64,000 bases of DNA. Origin: Claveliimonas monacensis (GTDB lineage Bacteria; Bacillota; Clostridia; Lachnospirales; Lachnospiraceae). The notes under the pieces are model-generated. The model did no database searches. It had not been told where the DNA came from and worked only from the letters and a program-made list of their open reading frames with translations. The stretch is from contig NZ_JADCKL010000012.1 in assembly GCF_014982975.1 (NCBI RefSeq), forward strand, positions 1 to 64,000, written 5' to 3'. The translations under genes were made by a program, and so were the position numbers. Shown piece by piece: positions 34,126 through 42,538 of the stretch; the first letter of the stretch is position 1, and every line of letters begins with the position of its first letter.

Positions 34126-35079
34126 ATGGCAGAAGCAATGAAAACTGAAGAAAAAGAAATGCCCAAGGCAGTCATGCCTGGGTCAGTCCTCACAATCGAA
34201 GTGGACTCAAGCATTGAGAGCAGTCAGGAAAAGGAAGAAGCCAGATGGCACCAGCTCTTAAATGCCCAGAGGACACGAAAAATTTTAACCGGACCGCTTA
34301 GCGGCATTGAAAAACTGGAAAGCGGCTGGACGGTGGCCGTGACTTATTTCAACGGATACCGGATCATTATCCCCATGTCCGAAATGATGATCAATTTAAA
34401 GGGCGATGGTCGAGAGAATGCGGATACCTTAAACCGTCAGGTCAGGATTGCCAATAATATGCTGGGCGCTGATATTGATTTTATCATCAAAGATCTGGAT
34501 GAGGCGTCCAGAAGTGTAGTAGCTTCCCGCAAGGATGCAATGCTCAGGAAGCGACAGATTTTTTACTTTACTGATAATGAAGAGGAACAGCCCATGATCT
34601 ATCCTGGAAGGATCGTAGAAGCAAGGGTCATTGCCGTTGCACCGAAAGCGGTCCGTCTGGAAGTGTTCGGAGTAGAATGCTCAGTCCGGGCAAGGGACAT
34701 GGCATGGGAGTGGATGCCGGATGCTACAGAAAAATTTCAGGTGGGGGATCTGGTACTGGTCTGCGTGAATAAAGTGGAGGCTCCGGATGTTGAGAATGTG
34801 ACTGTCATGGCGGATGCAAAAGGCGCAACGGAGAACACCAATAAAGACAATCTGAAAAAATGCCATCGGCAGGGGAAATATTCCGGTATCATTACCGATG
34901 TTTATAAAGGAACTTACTTTATCCGTCTGGATCTTGGTGTCAATGCGATTGCCCACGAGTGCAACATGACAAATCTGCCGGGAAAATGGGACCGGATCGG
35001 CTTTGTCGTTACCCGGATCAATGAGACATCAGAAGTGGCAGAGGGGATCATTACGAGGATGATCAAGCGCCATGAATAA
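34126..35079 (+). CDS. S1-domain RNA-binding protein
   Basis: 317 residues. Two or more S1-like beta-barrels are visible: one from about residue 160 (IYPGRIVEARVIAVAPKAVR, ending in a basic surface) and another from about residue 245 (GKYSGIITDVYKGTYFIRLD, then GVNAIAHECN). The N-terminal third is a separate domain (TRKILTGPLSGIEKLESGWT). It binds RNA, by analogy with S1 proteins, and could be the factor controlling the terminator-containing leaders. AAAGGAG precedes the ATG. Confidence 0.65.
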   Translation: MAEAMKTEEKEMPKAVMPGSVLTIEVDSSIESSQEKEEARWHQLLNAQRTRKILTGPLSGIEKLESGWTVAVTYFNGYRIIIPMSEMMINLKGDGRENADTLNRQVRIANNMLGADIDFIIKDLDEASRSVVASRKDAMLRKRQIFYFTDNEEEQPMIYPGRIVEARVIAVAPKAVRLEVFGVECSVRARDMAWEWMPDATEKFQVGDLVLVCVNKVEAPDVENVTVMADAKGATENTNKDNLKKCHRQGKYSGIITDVYKGTYFIRLDLGVNAIAHECNMTNLPGKWDRIGFVVTRINETSEVAEGIITRMIKRHE

Positions 35080-35106
35080 AGTTTATAAAAATTTTAGAAA
35101 ATTGCC

Positions 35107-35136
35107 TTGAAATACAATGCCCAGATTTTTTATCAT
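35107..35136 (+). promoter_or_regulatory. Candidate promoter before the DUF3268-like gene
   Basis: TTGAAA at 35107-35112 and TATCAT at 35131-35136 with 18-base spacing. It precedes the gene at 35169. Confidence 0.4.
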
Positions 35137-35168
35137 GCACCATACATAAAGAAAGGGGGAATATCCGC

Positions 35169-35657
35169 ATGAAGAAACGGAAGAAACAAACGGAAGTTTT
35201 CTGCCCTTATTGTGGGAGAAGAGCTGTCCTTCGACCAATCACTTATGTTGTTGGCGAAAACCGGAGAATCTTCGACCCTGACCAAAAGGTTTATGTATGC
35301 AGTGCATATCCGGCGTGCAATGCCTATGTGGCAGCCAGCAAAAAGAATTTGAAGCCGCTTGGGAGCCTGGCAGACGGAGAATTGAGAAACTTACGGATCC
35401 AGGCGCACCGGGCGCTTCGGGGACTCTGGCAGAACGGCTATCTATCCGAAAAGGATGCGTACCACTGGTTAAGCGGGAAACTGGGGCTTCCTGAGAAGGA
35501 TACCCATATCGCAAAATTCAGCCACTACTGGTGCGAGGAAACGATCCGTTGCTGTGAAGCATACATAGAAGAACGCAGGGAACTGGAGCTGAAGGGCAGG
35601 ATGATGACAAAGAGCAGAAAGGAAGGAAGCCATGATACTAAGGGCAACAGAACGTGA
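35169..35657 (+). CDS. DUF3268-type zinc-finger protein
   Basis: 162 residues starting with a CPYCGRRAVLRP zinc knuckle, followed by VYVCSAYPACNAYV, giving the paired cysteines of a DUF3268-like finger. The rest (SLADGELRNLRIQAHRALRG, then YLSEKDAYHWLSGKLGLPEK) is helical and also family-like. It may bind nucleic acid. AAAGGGGG precedes the ATG. It overlaps the next gene's start. Confidence 0.7.
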   Translation: MKKRKKQTEVFCPYCGRRAVLRPITYVVGENRRIFDPDQKVYVCSAYPACNAYVAASKKNLKPLGSLADGELRNLRIQAHRALRGLWQNGYLSEKDAYHWLSGKLGLPEKDTHIAKFSHYWCEETIRCCEAYIEERRELELKGRMMTKSRKEGSHDTKGNRT

Positions 35658-36285
35658 CATGTATAAGCTGATGGATTACAAGGAAACATGCCTCATACGG
35701 GCGGGTATCTGCATGGGAGGGGCCTGCATCTGCACTGTGCTGATGGCCTGCATAGGAGTTTCCTGGGAACCTCTTTATCTTGTGGTCCTGCTTTCCGGTA
35801 CAGCAATTTGCCTGTTCCGGGAAGCAATCGAAGCGAATGACCGGATCATGCAGACCAAGGATTGCTACATGGAACTGGAAAGCGACTGTCTTGTGGTCAG
35901 ACAGCCTCAGAAAAAGGAACATTATGAAGCCTGCAGGATCTTTTTTGACGAGATAGAAAAGGTCGTCGAAGGCAGCCAGGCTGGCGAAGCAGAATTTTAT
36001 GTGGTGATCCGAAGGATGAAGGACAGAGATCGGAAGAGTTTTATCCTTCTGGATGATACGGAAAAAGAGACGCGGATCTTTCAGGTCCGTTCCTTTGGGT
36101 ATAAGAAAGAGGATTTCCAAAAGCTTTACCGGAAACTCCGCTGGGAGGTTCCGGGCCGCGTCCGGATTTTCGGGACACGGAAGCAGACTGCCTGGTTCCG
36201 AAAGAAACCGGGAAAGGGCTGGAAACTGTTTTTGGCAGCAGTTTGTCTGTATGGGATTCCGAAAGCCTTTCTGCTTCTTATATGA
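35632..36285 (+). CDS. Membrane protein, PH/YcxB-like
   Basis: 217 residues. Two N-terminal membrane helices (about 25-45 and 47-62) are followed by a beta-rich cytosolic domain (DCYMELESDCLVVRQPQKKE, then FYVVIRRMKDRDRKSFILLD) that looks like a YcxB or bacterial PH fold. A final helix (LFLAAVCLYGIPKAFLLLI) is hydrophobic. AAGGAAGG precedes the ATG. The function is unknown; it is the second gene of a five-gene run. Confidence 0.6.
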   Translation: MILRATERDMYKLMDYKETCLIRAGICMGGACICTVLMACIGVSWEPLYLVVLLSGTAICLFREAIEANDRIMQTKDCYMELESDCLVVRQPQKKEHYEACRIFFDEIEKVVEGSQAGEAEFYVVIRRMKDRDRKSFILLDDTEKETRIFQVRSFGYKKEDFQKLYRKLRWEVPGRVRIFGTRKQTAWFRKKPGKGWKLFLAAVCLYGIPKAFLLLI

Positions 36286-36296
36286 AGGAGAAAGAT

Positions 36297-36938
36297 ATGA
36301 GAGAGTTTTATACAGCGATTGGAGTCAAGCAGGAATCCGGCCCTTTTTGTGTAATCAAGCAGGGGGAACGGGTATTCTTAGCCCGGACAGAACAGCTTCT
36401 TTGGACGACTTTGCAAGGGCAGTTTCTTGAAAAAGATGAAATCTATCCTGAAATGTGTTCCGAGAAAGCAGGAAGTTGTGCGAAAAAGGCAGGTGAAGAA
36501 GAGGTTTCCTACTGTCTGAGAAGATTAACAAACCGGAGGCTGGTTGTAAAAGTTATGGCAAATGGTGCAGAGGATGCACAGAAAATGCTCCTGAAGAGTT
36601 CCGTAGTGGTTCCTGCAGCACCAGTTTTTGAGATAGCCGCTTCTGCTTTCTTTCGAAGGGCGTTTTGTGAGCCGGGAACAGTATCTTCCCATGACAAACT
36701 CTGGCGGAAACAGTGGGAGCAAAGAGAGCGGTCTGTATTAAAGATGCTGGGGATCTTTGGGGATGTATCAAAGTACCTGGAGGCCATAGAAGGTTCGCAG
36801 GAAGCGCTGCCAAAACGTCTTTTAAAATACCGGGATGTGCTTGAGATGTATGACAGAGAATCCTTCCTTCGGACGCTTTGCCGGCTGCATGAGCAGAAAA
36901 TGATTGGGATTTTAACAGTACAGGAAAACGAGGTGTAA
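36297..36938 (+). CDS. Hypothetical protein (213 aa)
   Basis: The ATG at 36297 has AAGGAG upstream. The N-terminal half is mixed alpha/beta, and the C-terminal half is helical and charged. The protein contains several cysteines (CSEKAGSCAKKAG). No domain is recognised. It lies between two membrane-protein genes and is two bases from the next one, so a common complex is possible. Confidence 0.55.
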   Translation: MREFYTAIGVKQESGPFCVIKQGERVFLARTEQLLWTTLQGQFLEKDEIYPEMCSEKAGSCAKKAGEEEVSYCLRRLTNRRLVVKVMANGAEDAQKMLLKSSVVVPAAPVFEIAASAFFRRAFCEPGTVSSHDKLWRKQWEQRERSVLKMLGIFGDVSKYLEAIEGSQEALPKRLLKYRDVLEMYDRESFLRTLCRLHEQKMIGILTVQENEV

Positions 36939-36939
36939 G

Positions 36940-37470
36940 ATGAAGAAATTAAGAAGATTACTGTTGAAGATAAAGGCAGACAGGCTATTAAAGGCTGCAG
37001 ACCGTCTGGTTGCAAGCATGGAAGAGTTCCCATATGTTTTCAAGGACAGGATGCTGAAATTGTCGCTCTTGTCCTTTTTTCTTGGGGGTGTAGGGACTTA
37101 TGCGGGGATCCTGATCGGGGAAAGAAACTTTATCCTGTTCTCATGGGTGCTTTGCGGGATCAATCTCTATCAGGCTGCCAGACTATACCGGATTGCAAAG
37201 CAGAAAAAATATGAAGTGATAGAAGGGCGTGTGTCTCAGATCAGAGGGAAACATGGGATTGGCAGGACCTGCAGAGTATTTATCCAGACAGAAGAGGGAG
37301 AAACGAAAGAATTTGTCTTGGAGAAGGGAAGTCCTTTACAAGCCGGGAAATGTTATCGGTTTTACTTTGACGAAAATCGCTGCCTCACTTCAGGGATCCG
37401 TTCTTTAGATGCCATGCTCAATGTGAATTCGTTTTACGGAGTGGAGGAAGTCAGCAGGGAAGAAGGCTAA
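36940..37470 (+). CDS. Membrane protein with two helices (176 aa)
   Basis: A basic N-terminus (MKKLRRLLLKIKADRLLKAA), then two membrane helices (about 43-60 and 64-80), then a beta-rich cytosolic domain (VIEGRVSQIRGKHGIGRTCR and KCYRFYFDENRC). It could be a small beta-barrel of the NfeD/OB type; this is a guess. It starts two bases after the previous stop. Its stop overlaps the tRNA-like structure at 37457. Confidence 0.55.
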   Translation: MKKLRRLLLKIKADRLLKAADRLVASMEEFPYVFKDRMLKLSLLSFFLGGVGTYAGILIGERNFILFSWVLCGINLYQAARLYRIAKQKKYEVIEGRVSQIRGKHGIGRTCRVFIQTEEGETKEFVLEKGSPLQAGKCYRFYFDENRCLTSGIRSLDAMLNVNSFYGVEEVSREEG

Positions 37471-37502
37471 GAAAGGTGTGGTTCAAATCCGCACCCTTCC
37501 CA
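37457..37502 (+). other. tRNA-like fold: acceptor and T-arm only
   Basis: GGGAAG (37457-37462) pairs with CTTCCC (37496-37501). Inside it lies a T-arm-like hairpin GGTGTG-GTTCAAATC-CGCACC (37475-37495), with the classical TTCAAAT loop of tRNA and one G-U pair. Twelve bases replace the D and anticodon arms, and CCA is not encoded. It overlaps the stop of the preceding gene and lies ahead of the cold-shock gene. It may be a relic of a tRNA 3' end used as an attachment site, or a regulatory mimic. Confidence 0.45.
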
Positions 37503-37549
37503 TCGTGTTGCCATACACGAAAATAAAATAGAAAAGGAGAGATGATTTT

Positions 37550-37795
37550 ATGGCAGACAGTAACAAAATGAAAGGAACCGTCAAATGGTTCAGCGCAAGA
37601 AGAGGATATGGTTTCATTACAGACGAGGATGGAATCGACTATTTTGTGCACTTTTCTGAGATCCAGTCAGAGGGCTTTAAAACCCTGCGGGGCGGGGAAA
37701 AGGTCCTGTTTTCTGTTTCTGAAGATGAGAAGGGCAGGAGCCTTGCAAAACAGGTTGTCCCTGCCGAGATGCCTGAGGAAACCGAGGAGGAGTAA
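37550..37795 (+). CDS. Cold-shock domain protein (CspA family)
   Basis: 81 residues of the CspA fold. It has GTVKWFSARRGYGFITDEDG containing RNP1 (YGFIT) and YFVHFSEI containing RNP2, with a short acidic tail. It binds single-stranded RNA or DNA and is known to act as an RNA chaperone or antiterminator. AGGAGAG precedes the ATG. As it is encoded on the element close to leader terminators, it may help readthrough. Confidence 0.92.
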   Translation: MADSNKMKGTVKWFSARRGYGFITDEDGIDYFVHFSEIQSEGFKTLRGGEKVLFSVSEDEKGRSLAKQVVPAEMPEETEEE

Positions 37796-37802
37796 CAGGA
37801 GC

Positions 37803-37827
37803 GGGCGGCGGAAAGTTTACGCCGCCC
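37803..37827 (+). terminator. GC-rich hairpin after the cold-shock gene
   Basis: GGGCGGCG pairs perfectly with CGCCGCCC around a nine-base loop. It has no T-run, so it is a weak or factor-dependent stop, or an RNA-stabilising end. Confidence 0.55.
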
Positions 37828-37902
37828 CCAAGCAACATTCTACAATAGTATAGGGAACATTCCCTGATATTCTAATAAATAGAAAATATGTCATAAGTGA
37901 GA

Positions 37903-37931
37903 TTGACACATACAATATGTTGTGCTAATCT
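37903..37931 (+). promoter_or_regulatory. Sigma-70 type promoter
   Basis: TTGACA at 37903-37908 and TAATCT at 37926-37931 with 17-base spacing. It drives the leader ahead of the 38109 operon. Confidence 0.6.
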
Positions 37932-37937
37932 TAAAAT

Positions 37938-38093
37938 GACTTTTATTTTATGGGAAAATGAAATCGATACTTTCCTAAGTCACTTTTGTTCCGGGAATAG
38001 CCGGAAGAAAACTTTAACAATTGTTTATGATTGGAACAAATAGAAAGACACAGAAAAGAAGGAAGACTCTTTTTTGTGTCTTTTTTTGTGCCA
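37938..38093 (+). ncRNA. Leader RNA with terminator upstream of the 38109 operon
   Basis: Transcription starts near 37938. There is no usable frame, some pairing (GTTCC with GGAAC) and a final terminator: AAAGACAC (38044-38051) pairs with GTGTCTTT (38076-38083), followed by T residues. The ribosome site of the 31-codon gene at 38109 comes directly after. The arrangement repeats the leader-terminator pattern seen elsewhere in the element. Confidence 0.5.
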
Positions 38094-38108
38094 GAAAAGG
38101 AGGAATCT

Positions 38109-38204
38109 GTGGAGAACAAAAAAGAGATGAAACTAGTGCATTTCCAGTACGGGATTGGGAATGCGGAAAATTTCCGTATGAGAAGGAGGAAGGATGAAGT
38201 TTGA
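38109..38204 (+). CDS. Very small protein (31 aa)
   Basis: A GTG at 38109 has a perfect AAAGGAGG six bases upstream, giving a 31-residue basic peptide (VENKKEMKLVHFQYGIGNAE at the start, then FRMRRRKDEV). Its end overlaps the start of the next gene at 38194. It may be a translational-coupling peptide or a small regulatory protein. The strong ribosome site supports translation. Confidence 0.5.
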   Translation: MENKKEMKLVHFQYGIGNAENFRMRRRKDEV

Positions 38205-38763
38205 GCATAATGCAGCGATGATTGGTTCAGCACAATTCTTGGAAGAGCAGCTGAGGAAGAAAGAGATCAGCTATGACCGGCTTTCAACCGTGGAAGAGAT
38301 TACAGGCTGCGATACAGAGTTTTGCGGGATGGCAGTGGATTTTTTAGACAGTTACTGCAGCAGCGACCAGAAAGAAGAATTGGATGAATTATTCTGTGGT
38401 CTGACAGGGCAGCGGATTGGAGACTTTTTAGAGCGGTGGCTCCAGATCCTGTTGATAAAGTGGCAGGAATGTGTGAAAGAACCTATGGAACTCTGCCTGA
38501 ATGGAAAGCATTTTATATTCATTGGGAAATGCACAGAAGAAGAGAAAAGAACCCTGTTTCCATCCGGCAGAAGAGCAGAAAAGCTGACCGTTGCGTGGAA
38601 GAAGCAGGGAGAAGAAACATATCGGGCATATTTACAGGAAATCTTTCTTTGCAGAGAGGATTTGCGGCTGTATCTGGGGTCCGAGAAAGGATTGATCCCA
38701 GGAGGGACAGAAAGGAGGAAACGATATGCTGGCAAGTATCCTGTGGCAAGGCAGTCTGCCTGA
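38194..38763 (+). CDS. Hypothetical protein (189 aa)
   Basis: AAGGAGG precedes the ATG. The protein is soluble, with an acidic first half (LEEQLRKKEISYDRLSTVEE, then TGCDTEFCGMAVDFLDSYC) and an alpha/beta second half. Several cysteines are present. I recognise no domain. It overlaps the following gene by 38 bases and is part of a run of element-specific genes. Confidence 0.55.
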   Translation: MKFEHNAAMIGSAQFLEEQLRKKEISYDRLSTVEEITGCDTEFCGMAVDFLDSYCSSDQKEELDELFCGLTGQRIGDFLERWLQILLIKWQECVKEPMELCLNGKHFIFIGKCTEEEKRTLFPSGRRAEKLTVAWKKQGEETYRAYLQEIFLCREDLRLYLGSEKGLIPGGTERRKRYAGKYPVARQSA

Positions 38764-39988
38764 AGAAGATGAGATCAATCAGATGAAGGAAGAAGGATAC
38801 CATTTTGTGGAACAGGCAGACGGTTTCCGGATCTGCCTGCCATTAGACAATACGCCTTCCGGAAATTATTATGAGGACGGTTTTTCGACAGGATTTAAGA
38901 AAGAAGTAGAACTGCATCAGTACCTTGCAGAGACGGAAAAGAGGGCACAATGGATTACAGTGCCAAGCAGAAAAATGCGTGTATATGCTACGGGCCGTCT
39001 GGTTGGGGCTCCAGAGTCAAAGGCGGATGAACGTTGTGCCAGAATCTTCCGTGACACACAAAAATCGGCAGGCCTAATGTTGAAAACAGACCGGGGAGAA
39101 GCATACCAGATCGGGAAAACTGCGATCAGCACTTTGGAGAGCAGGGCGAGGATCAGCGGGAATGCACTTGGAAAGGTGTCCCGGCCGGTGTTCGCTGAAA
39201 TTTTGAACCAGTGCCTGAAAGTGGCGAAAGGAAAGGCGCTGATCCGGCTTTCAGAAGGAAAGGTACGTGCAATCCATTCCGCAGAGAAAAACGGATATCA
39301 GGTATTCCCTTTGTCCGAACTGTTTATGCAGGCGTCGGTCTATATCAACGGGGAATATCAGAAAACGGAGTTCCAGGAAGGATATGCGGATCAGTCCATG
39401 GTGACGGCGGTATGGAAGGTTTCAGATGAGCGTCTGGAAGAAGTCTACAGTGAGATCATGGAGAAGTACGGAAAACAGGTACGGGGCAAATTAAGCGCAA
39501 CGATCCGGATCTGCTCTTCCGATGTAGCGGCTTCCGGAGCCAATATCTTTTATAGCCTGCAGGAAGGTAAGCATGAGATTGCATTGGGAACAGATATGCG
39601 GCTGAAGCATGACCACAATACGCACATGAAAGAATTCAGTACGAATCTTTTATCAACCTTTGAGTGCTATAAAACGGTGATCAAAAAAACAGTCGAGAAA
39701 TTGGTCAAAATACCGATTGAGAATCCGGCGAACACTATGATCGGCGTGATGAGCAGGTATAAATTCGGGAAAAAAGTGACTGCAGAAATGGTGGAGCGCT
39801 TCAAGGCAACATTCGGGGAAGACCCCTGCAGCGCATATGAAGTTTACTGCGGGATTAGCGAAGTATTGTTCCAGGCGCAGAGCCAGGGAGCAAGCGGCAG
39901 GAGTCTGGTGGAGTTAGAGGAGAAAGTAGCAAAATGCCAGAGCGTAAAGTGGCAGGACTATGACATCCCCGGAGAAGTGCAGTATTAG
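38726..39988 (+). CDS. Conserved hypothetical element protein (420 aa)
   Basis: A large soluble protein starting MLASILWQGSLPEEDEINQM. Blocks such as LESRARISGNALGKVSRPVF, SSDVAASGANIFYSLQEGKH and LKHDHNTHMKEFSTNLLSTF give it a folded look that recalls DUF932-type phage or plasmid proteins, but I am not sure. The ATG has GGAGG just upstream, within the previous gene. It probably takes part in DNA maintenance, judging from the ERF and primase genes downstream. Confidence 0.55.
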   Translation: MLASILWQGSLPEEDEINQMKEEGYHFVEQADGFRICLPLDNTPSGNYYEDGFSTGFKKEVELHQYLAETEKRAQWITVPSRKMRVYATGRLVGAPESKADERCARIFRDTQKSAGLMLKTDRGEAYQIGKTAISTLESRARISGNALGKVSRPVFAEILNQCLKVAKGKALIRLSEGKVRAIHSAEKNGYQVFPLSELFMQASVYINGEYQKTEFQEGYADQSMVTAVWKVSDERLEEVYSEIMEKYGKQVRGKLSATIRICSSDVAASGANIFYSLQEGKHEIALGTDMRLKHDHNTHMKEFSTNLLSTFECYKTVIKKTVEKLVKIPIENPANTMIGVMSRYKFGKKVTAEMVERFKATFGEDPCSAYEVYCGISEVLFQAQSQGASGRSLVELEEKVAKCQSVKWQDYDIPGEVQY

Positions 39989-40022
39989 ACGGATACAGGA
40001 AATCAGAGGGAAAGGAGACAGG

Positions 40023-40544
40023 ATGAACCTTAAGAATGGAAAAGAAATGGAACGATTGGTTGCAGGAACATATTTGAACAGTATGTGTATCGACAGGGGC
40101 AAGACTCTGGCAGAAGAAATGGGAAAACAGGGAACTGACGTAAAAACGGCATTTACCTATCTCAACCTTGCGTGGCTGGAGATCTTAAGTAAGATGGAAT
40201 ATCATGATGCGCGAAACGAGGCATCGGTGCAGCTGGCGAAAGAGATCTATAACCGTCCGGTGGAGCCTCCCAAAGTTACAAGTTTAAAGGAGGTATCTGA
40301 AAAAGAAACAGTCCGCAGCGTTGATTCAGAATCGCCACGGGATGTTGCGAAAGCGTTGTCTACTTATCTTCGGACGGATTCGGCAGGACGGTATGCAGGA
40401 TTTTTACAGGCGCTTATGAGCGAACATCGTACCCTGCAGCAGAGTTTCACCCGGATGGGGATGTGCTGGCTTCGTGCAGACTGCAGGAACAGGAAAAACC
40501 TCTCCTGGATCTGTGACATTGATGCACATTTACCGTTTATCTGA
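40023..40544 (+). CDS. Hypothetical protein (173 aa)
   Basis: The ATG at 40023 has AAAGGAGA upstream; an earlier in-frame ATG at 39960 overlaps the preceding gene and lacks one. It is helical and soluble (MERLVAGTYLNSMCIDRGKT, then AFTYLNLAWLEILSKMEYHD). No domain is recognised. Similar short helical proteins occur beside it at 40573 and may be distant relatives. Confidence 0.5.
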   Translation: MNLKNGKEMERLVAGTYLNSMCIDRGKTLAEEMGKQGTDVKTAFTYLNLAWLEILSKMEYHDARNEASVQLAKEIYNRPVEPPKVTSLKEVSEKETVRSVDSESPRDVAKALSTYLRTDSAGRYAGFLQALMSEHRTLQQSFTRMGMCWLRADCRNRKNLSWICDIDAHLPFI

Positions 40545-40572
40545 AGGCTGAAAGAAAGGAGCAAAATACGAT

Positions 40573-41127
40573 ATGAAAATGTTTAGGGAACCAAGAGTAG
40601 AAGGAATCCGGTATGCCAGGTTCCTGCTTCGTATGGCTGAAGACTATAAAGCGAAAAAAGGAGCAGGCAACACTTGGGAAACTCAGAAGTTGTTGCGGCA
40701 GATCCGCGGTGACAAGCGGAAAAAGACAATATGTCGAAATATGGATTACCTGGTATTAAGCTGGATGCAGTTTTTGACGACTCTTCCGGAATGGAAGGAA
40801 GAAGAGCTGTGGGCGGTGAAGGTAGCAAAGATGGCTGTCATACAATTTCCTGACCTGCCAAAGTGCAAGCCTCTCTTCCGGGCAAAATGGAAACAGCCGG
40901 GAGGCACAGAAGCTGAAGAAATGCGGAATCTGTTATGCAGGATTTCTGACCGGGAGAAAGATGAGTTCATGCAGGCATTCTGGATGCAGCTGAAAACTGC
41001 AAAGCGGGAGAAACAGCAGCATCTGACCGAATTCTTTTTAGAATGGATCTGGGTAACCCCGGAAAAAACGCAGGTATTAGAGAGCCTCAGGTACTGGGCT
41101 GCGGATTACTGCCTGCCATTTGTATGA
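40573..41127 (+). CDS. Hypothetical protein (184 aa)
   Basis: It starts MKMFREPRVEGIRYARFLLR after an AAGGAG-type site. The protein is basic, helical and Trp-rich (TLPEWKEEELWAVKVAKMAV, then EWIWVTPEKTQVLESLRYW). It has the same C-terminal LPFV or LPFI ending as its neighbour at 40023, which ends HLPFI. The shared end hints at a family of related element proteins. No function is known. Confidence 0.5.
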   Translation: MKMFREPRVEGIRYARFLLRMAEDYKAKKGAGNTWETQKLLRQIRGDKRKKTICRNMDYLVLSWMQFLTTLPEWKEEELWAVKVAKMAVIQFPDLPKCKPLFRAKWKQPGGTEAEEMRNLLCRISDREKDEFMQAFWMQLKTAKREKQQHLTEFFLEWIWVTPEKTQVLESLRYWAADYCLPFV

Positions 41128-41146
41128 AAGGAGGAAAAGGATAATA

Positions 41147-42136
41147 ATGAAGAGAAAAAGAAAGCCGGGATGGGCAAAGAAGACGACAGAGGGACGCCGG
41201 ATGTTCCGGTGGCTGAGAAGAAGGAAAGAGCAGACGCTTACAGAACGGGGATGGCAGTTTATTAAGGTGTACCATTGCCCGTTTATTTTTGTTTATGGGC
41301 AGACAGCGGAAAAGGAGCGGTATGTATGCCGGGACTTTCAGTTTCTGGCAATCTTTAACATGGATACCTGGGAATTGACGGATGTTTCTTACCAGCTTCG
41401 GAGTTTCTTAGAGATTCCGGAGAACCAGAAGTTCCGTTTCCAGCAGAAATGTAAACGTCAGGCAGAGCGGGAAATCCAGAAGTATGCCATAAAGTTACTG
41501 GGGGAAGAGGAAGGATGGAAGGAGAAAGAGATCTTTCCATGGAAGAGGACTTCCGTTTTATGCAGGTACAGAGACTGGATCAAGAAAGAAGCAGAGATAC
41601 AGGCTGCAGGAGGCGAAGAATCCGAACGGTTCAAAGAGGACATCCGGCAGTTTACCTTTGACGGGGACCGGGATTACTTCGATTACCGGACGTATCTTTC
41701 CTATCTGAAGAATCCGGAAACTTTTATCTTCCGATATGGCCGGAAGTTCTGCAAAAGGATCAAAGAGCAGTACCGGATTAATCGGATCCTGAAAGAAGCT
41801 GTGGAGCAGGAGAAGATACGGTATCAGGAAGAGAGACGGGAGCGAATCGCTCTGATCACGCGCATCCGTGAAGCTGTAAAAGGGATTGATGATGAAGTTG
41901 CCGTGATTACAGAGGCAGGGAATGGTACCTATGATGTGTTCCATATGGAACCGGAAATTCTTCGGAATTTCCTTGGTGTTTATCCTATTTCTACAATCTC
42001 CGGGAAAGAGAAGCGGGATCTGCTCAAAAAGTATGGAAAAGACAAGGCGTGGGATATCACCGAGATCTGGAAAGTGGGCATCCGGAACCGGTGGCTCTAC
42101 GAGGCGGAAAAATCAGGAATATCCGATGCCGCATAG
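41147..42136 (+). CDS. Hypothetical protein, coiled-coil and basic (329 aa)
   Basis: The ATG at 41147 has AAAGGAGG about 11 bases upstream. The product is highly charged with long basic helices (KEQTLTERGWQFIKVYHCPF, then FRYGRKFCKRIKEQYRINRI) and looks like a nucleic-acid-associated protein. Its last third has a short ordered block (AVITEAGNGTYDVFHMEPE). I recognise no family. Confidence 0.5.
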   Translation: MKRKRKPGWAKKTTEGRRMFRWLRRRKEQTLTERGWQFIKVYHCPFIFVYGQTAEKERYVCRDFQFLAIFNMDTWELTDVSYQLRSFLEIPENQKFRFQQKCKRQAEREIQKYAIKLLGEEEGWKEKEIFPWKRTSVLCRYRDWIKKEAEIQAAGGEESERFKEDIRQFTFDGDRDYFDYRTYLSYLKNPETFIFRYGRKFCKRIKEQYRINRILKEAVEQEKIRYQEERRERIALITRIREAVKGIDDEVAVITEAGNGTYDVFHMEPEILRNFLGVYPISTISGKEKRDLLKKYGKDKAWDITEIWKVGIRNRWLYEAEKSGISDAA

Positions 42137-42150
42137 GAAAGGAGAACATT

Positions 42151-42525
42151 ATGATTCGAAGGAAGATCAGGCAGTGCCTTGCATTAAGGAAAACGAAACA
42201 GAAACGTGAAAAACGCAGGCCGGGAGCTTACCGTATGTTTCTGTTGGATCTGGATGCGACGTATGGACAGGAGGAAGCAGATTCTTACGGGGTAGAACCG
42301 GTCCTTTATCTGCTGCTCGACCCTAAGTGGAAAGCAGAACAGATCGCGATACGTGCGGTCCATGCGTTTCATGACAAGGAAAATGATGTGCCGATCGGGG
42401 ATTTGTTTGAATATGGATTGAAAAAGAACCAGATTCCCTTTGAACGGATCTACATATTCAAGATTCCGTTCGGGAAACGGAAACAAAAGTATTTAGAGGA
42501 TCATATCTCACAGGTATATTTATAG
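42151..42525 (+). CDS. Hypothetical protein (124 aa)
   Basis: The ATG at 42151 has AAAGGAGA upstream. It starts basic (MIRRKIRQCLALRKTKQKRE) and then has an alpha/beta part (YGVEPVLYLLLDPKWKAEQI, ending FKIPFGKRKQKYLED). Small and soluble. No family is recognised. It precedes the ERF gene by 13 bases and could assist it. Confidence 0.5.
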   Translation: MIRRKIRQCLALRKTKQKREKRRPGAYRMFLLDLDATYGQEEADSYGVEPVLYLLLDPKWKAEQIAIRAVHAFHDKENDVPIGDLFEYGLKKNQIPFERIYIFKIPFGKRKQKYLEDHISQVYL

Positions 42526-42538
42526 GAGGATACACAGG

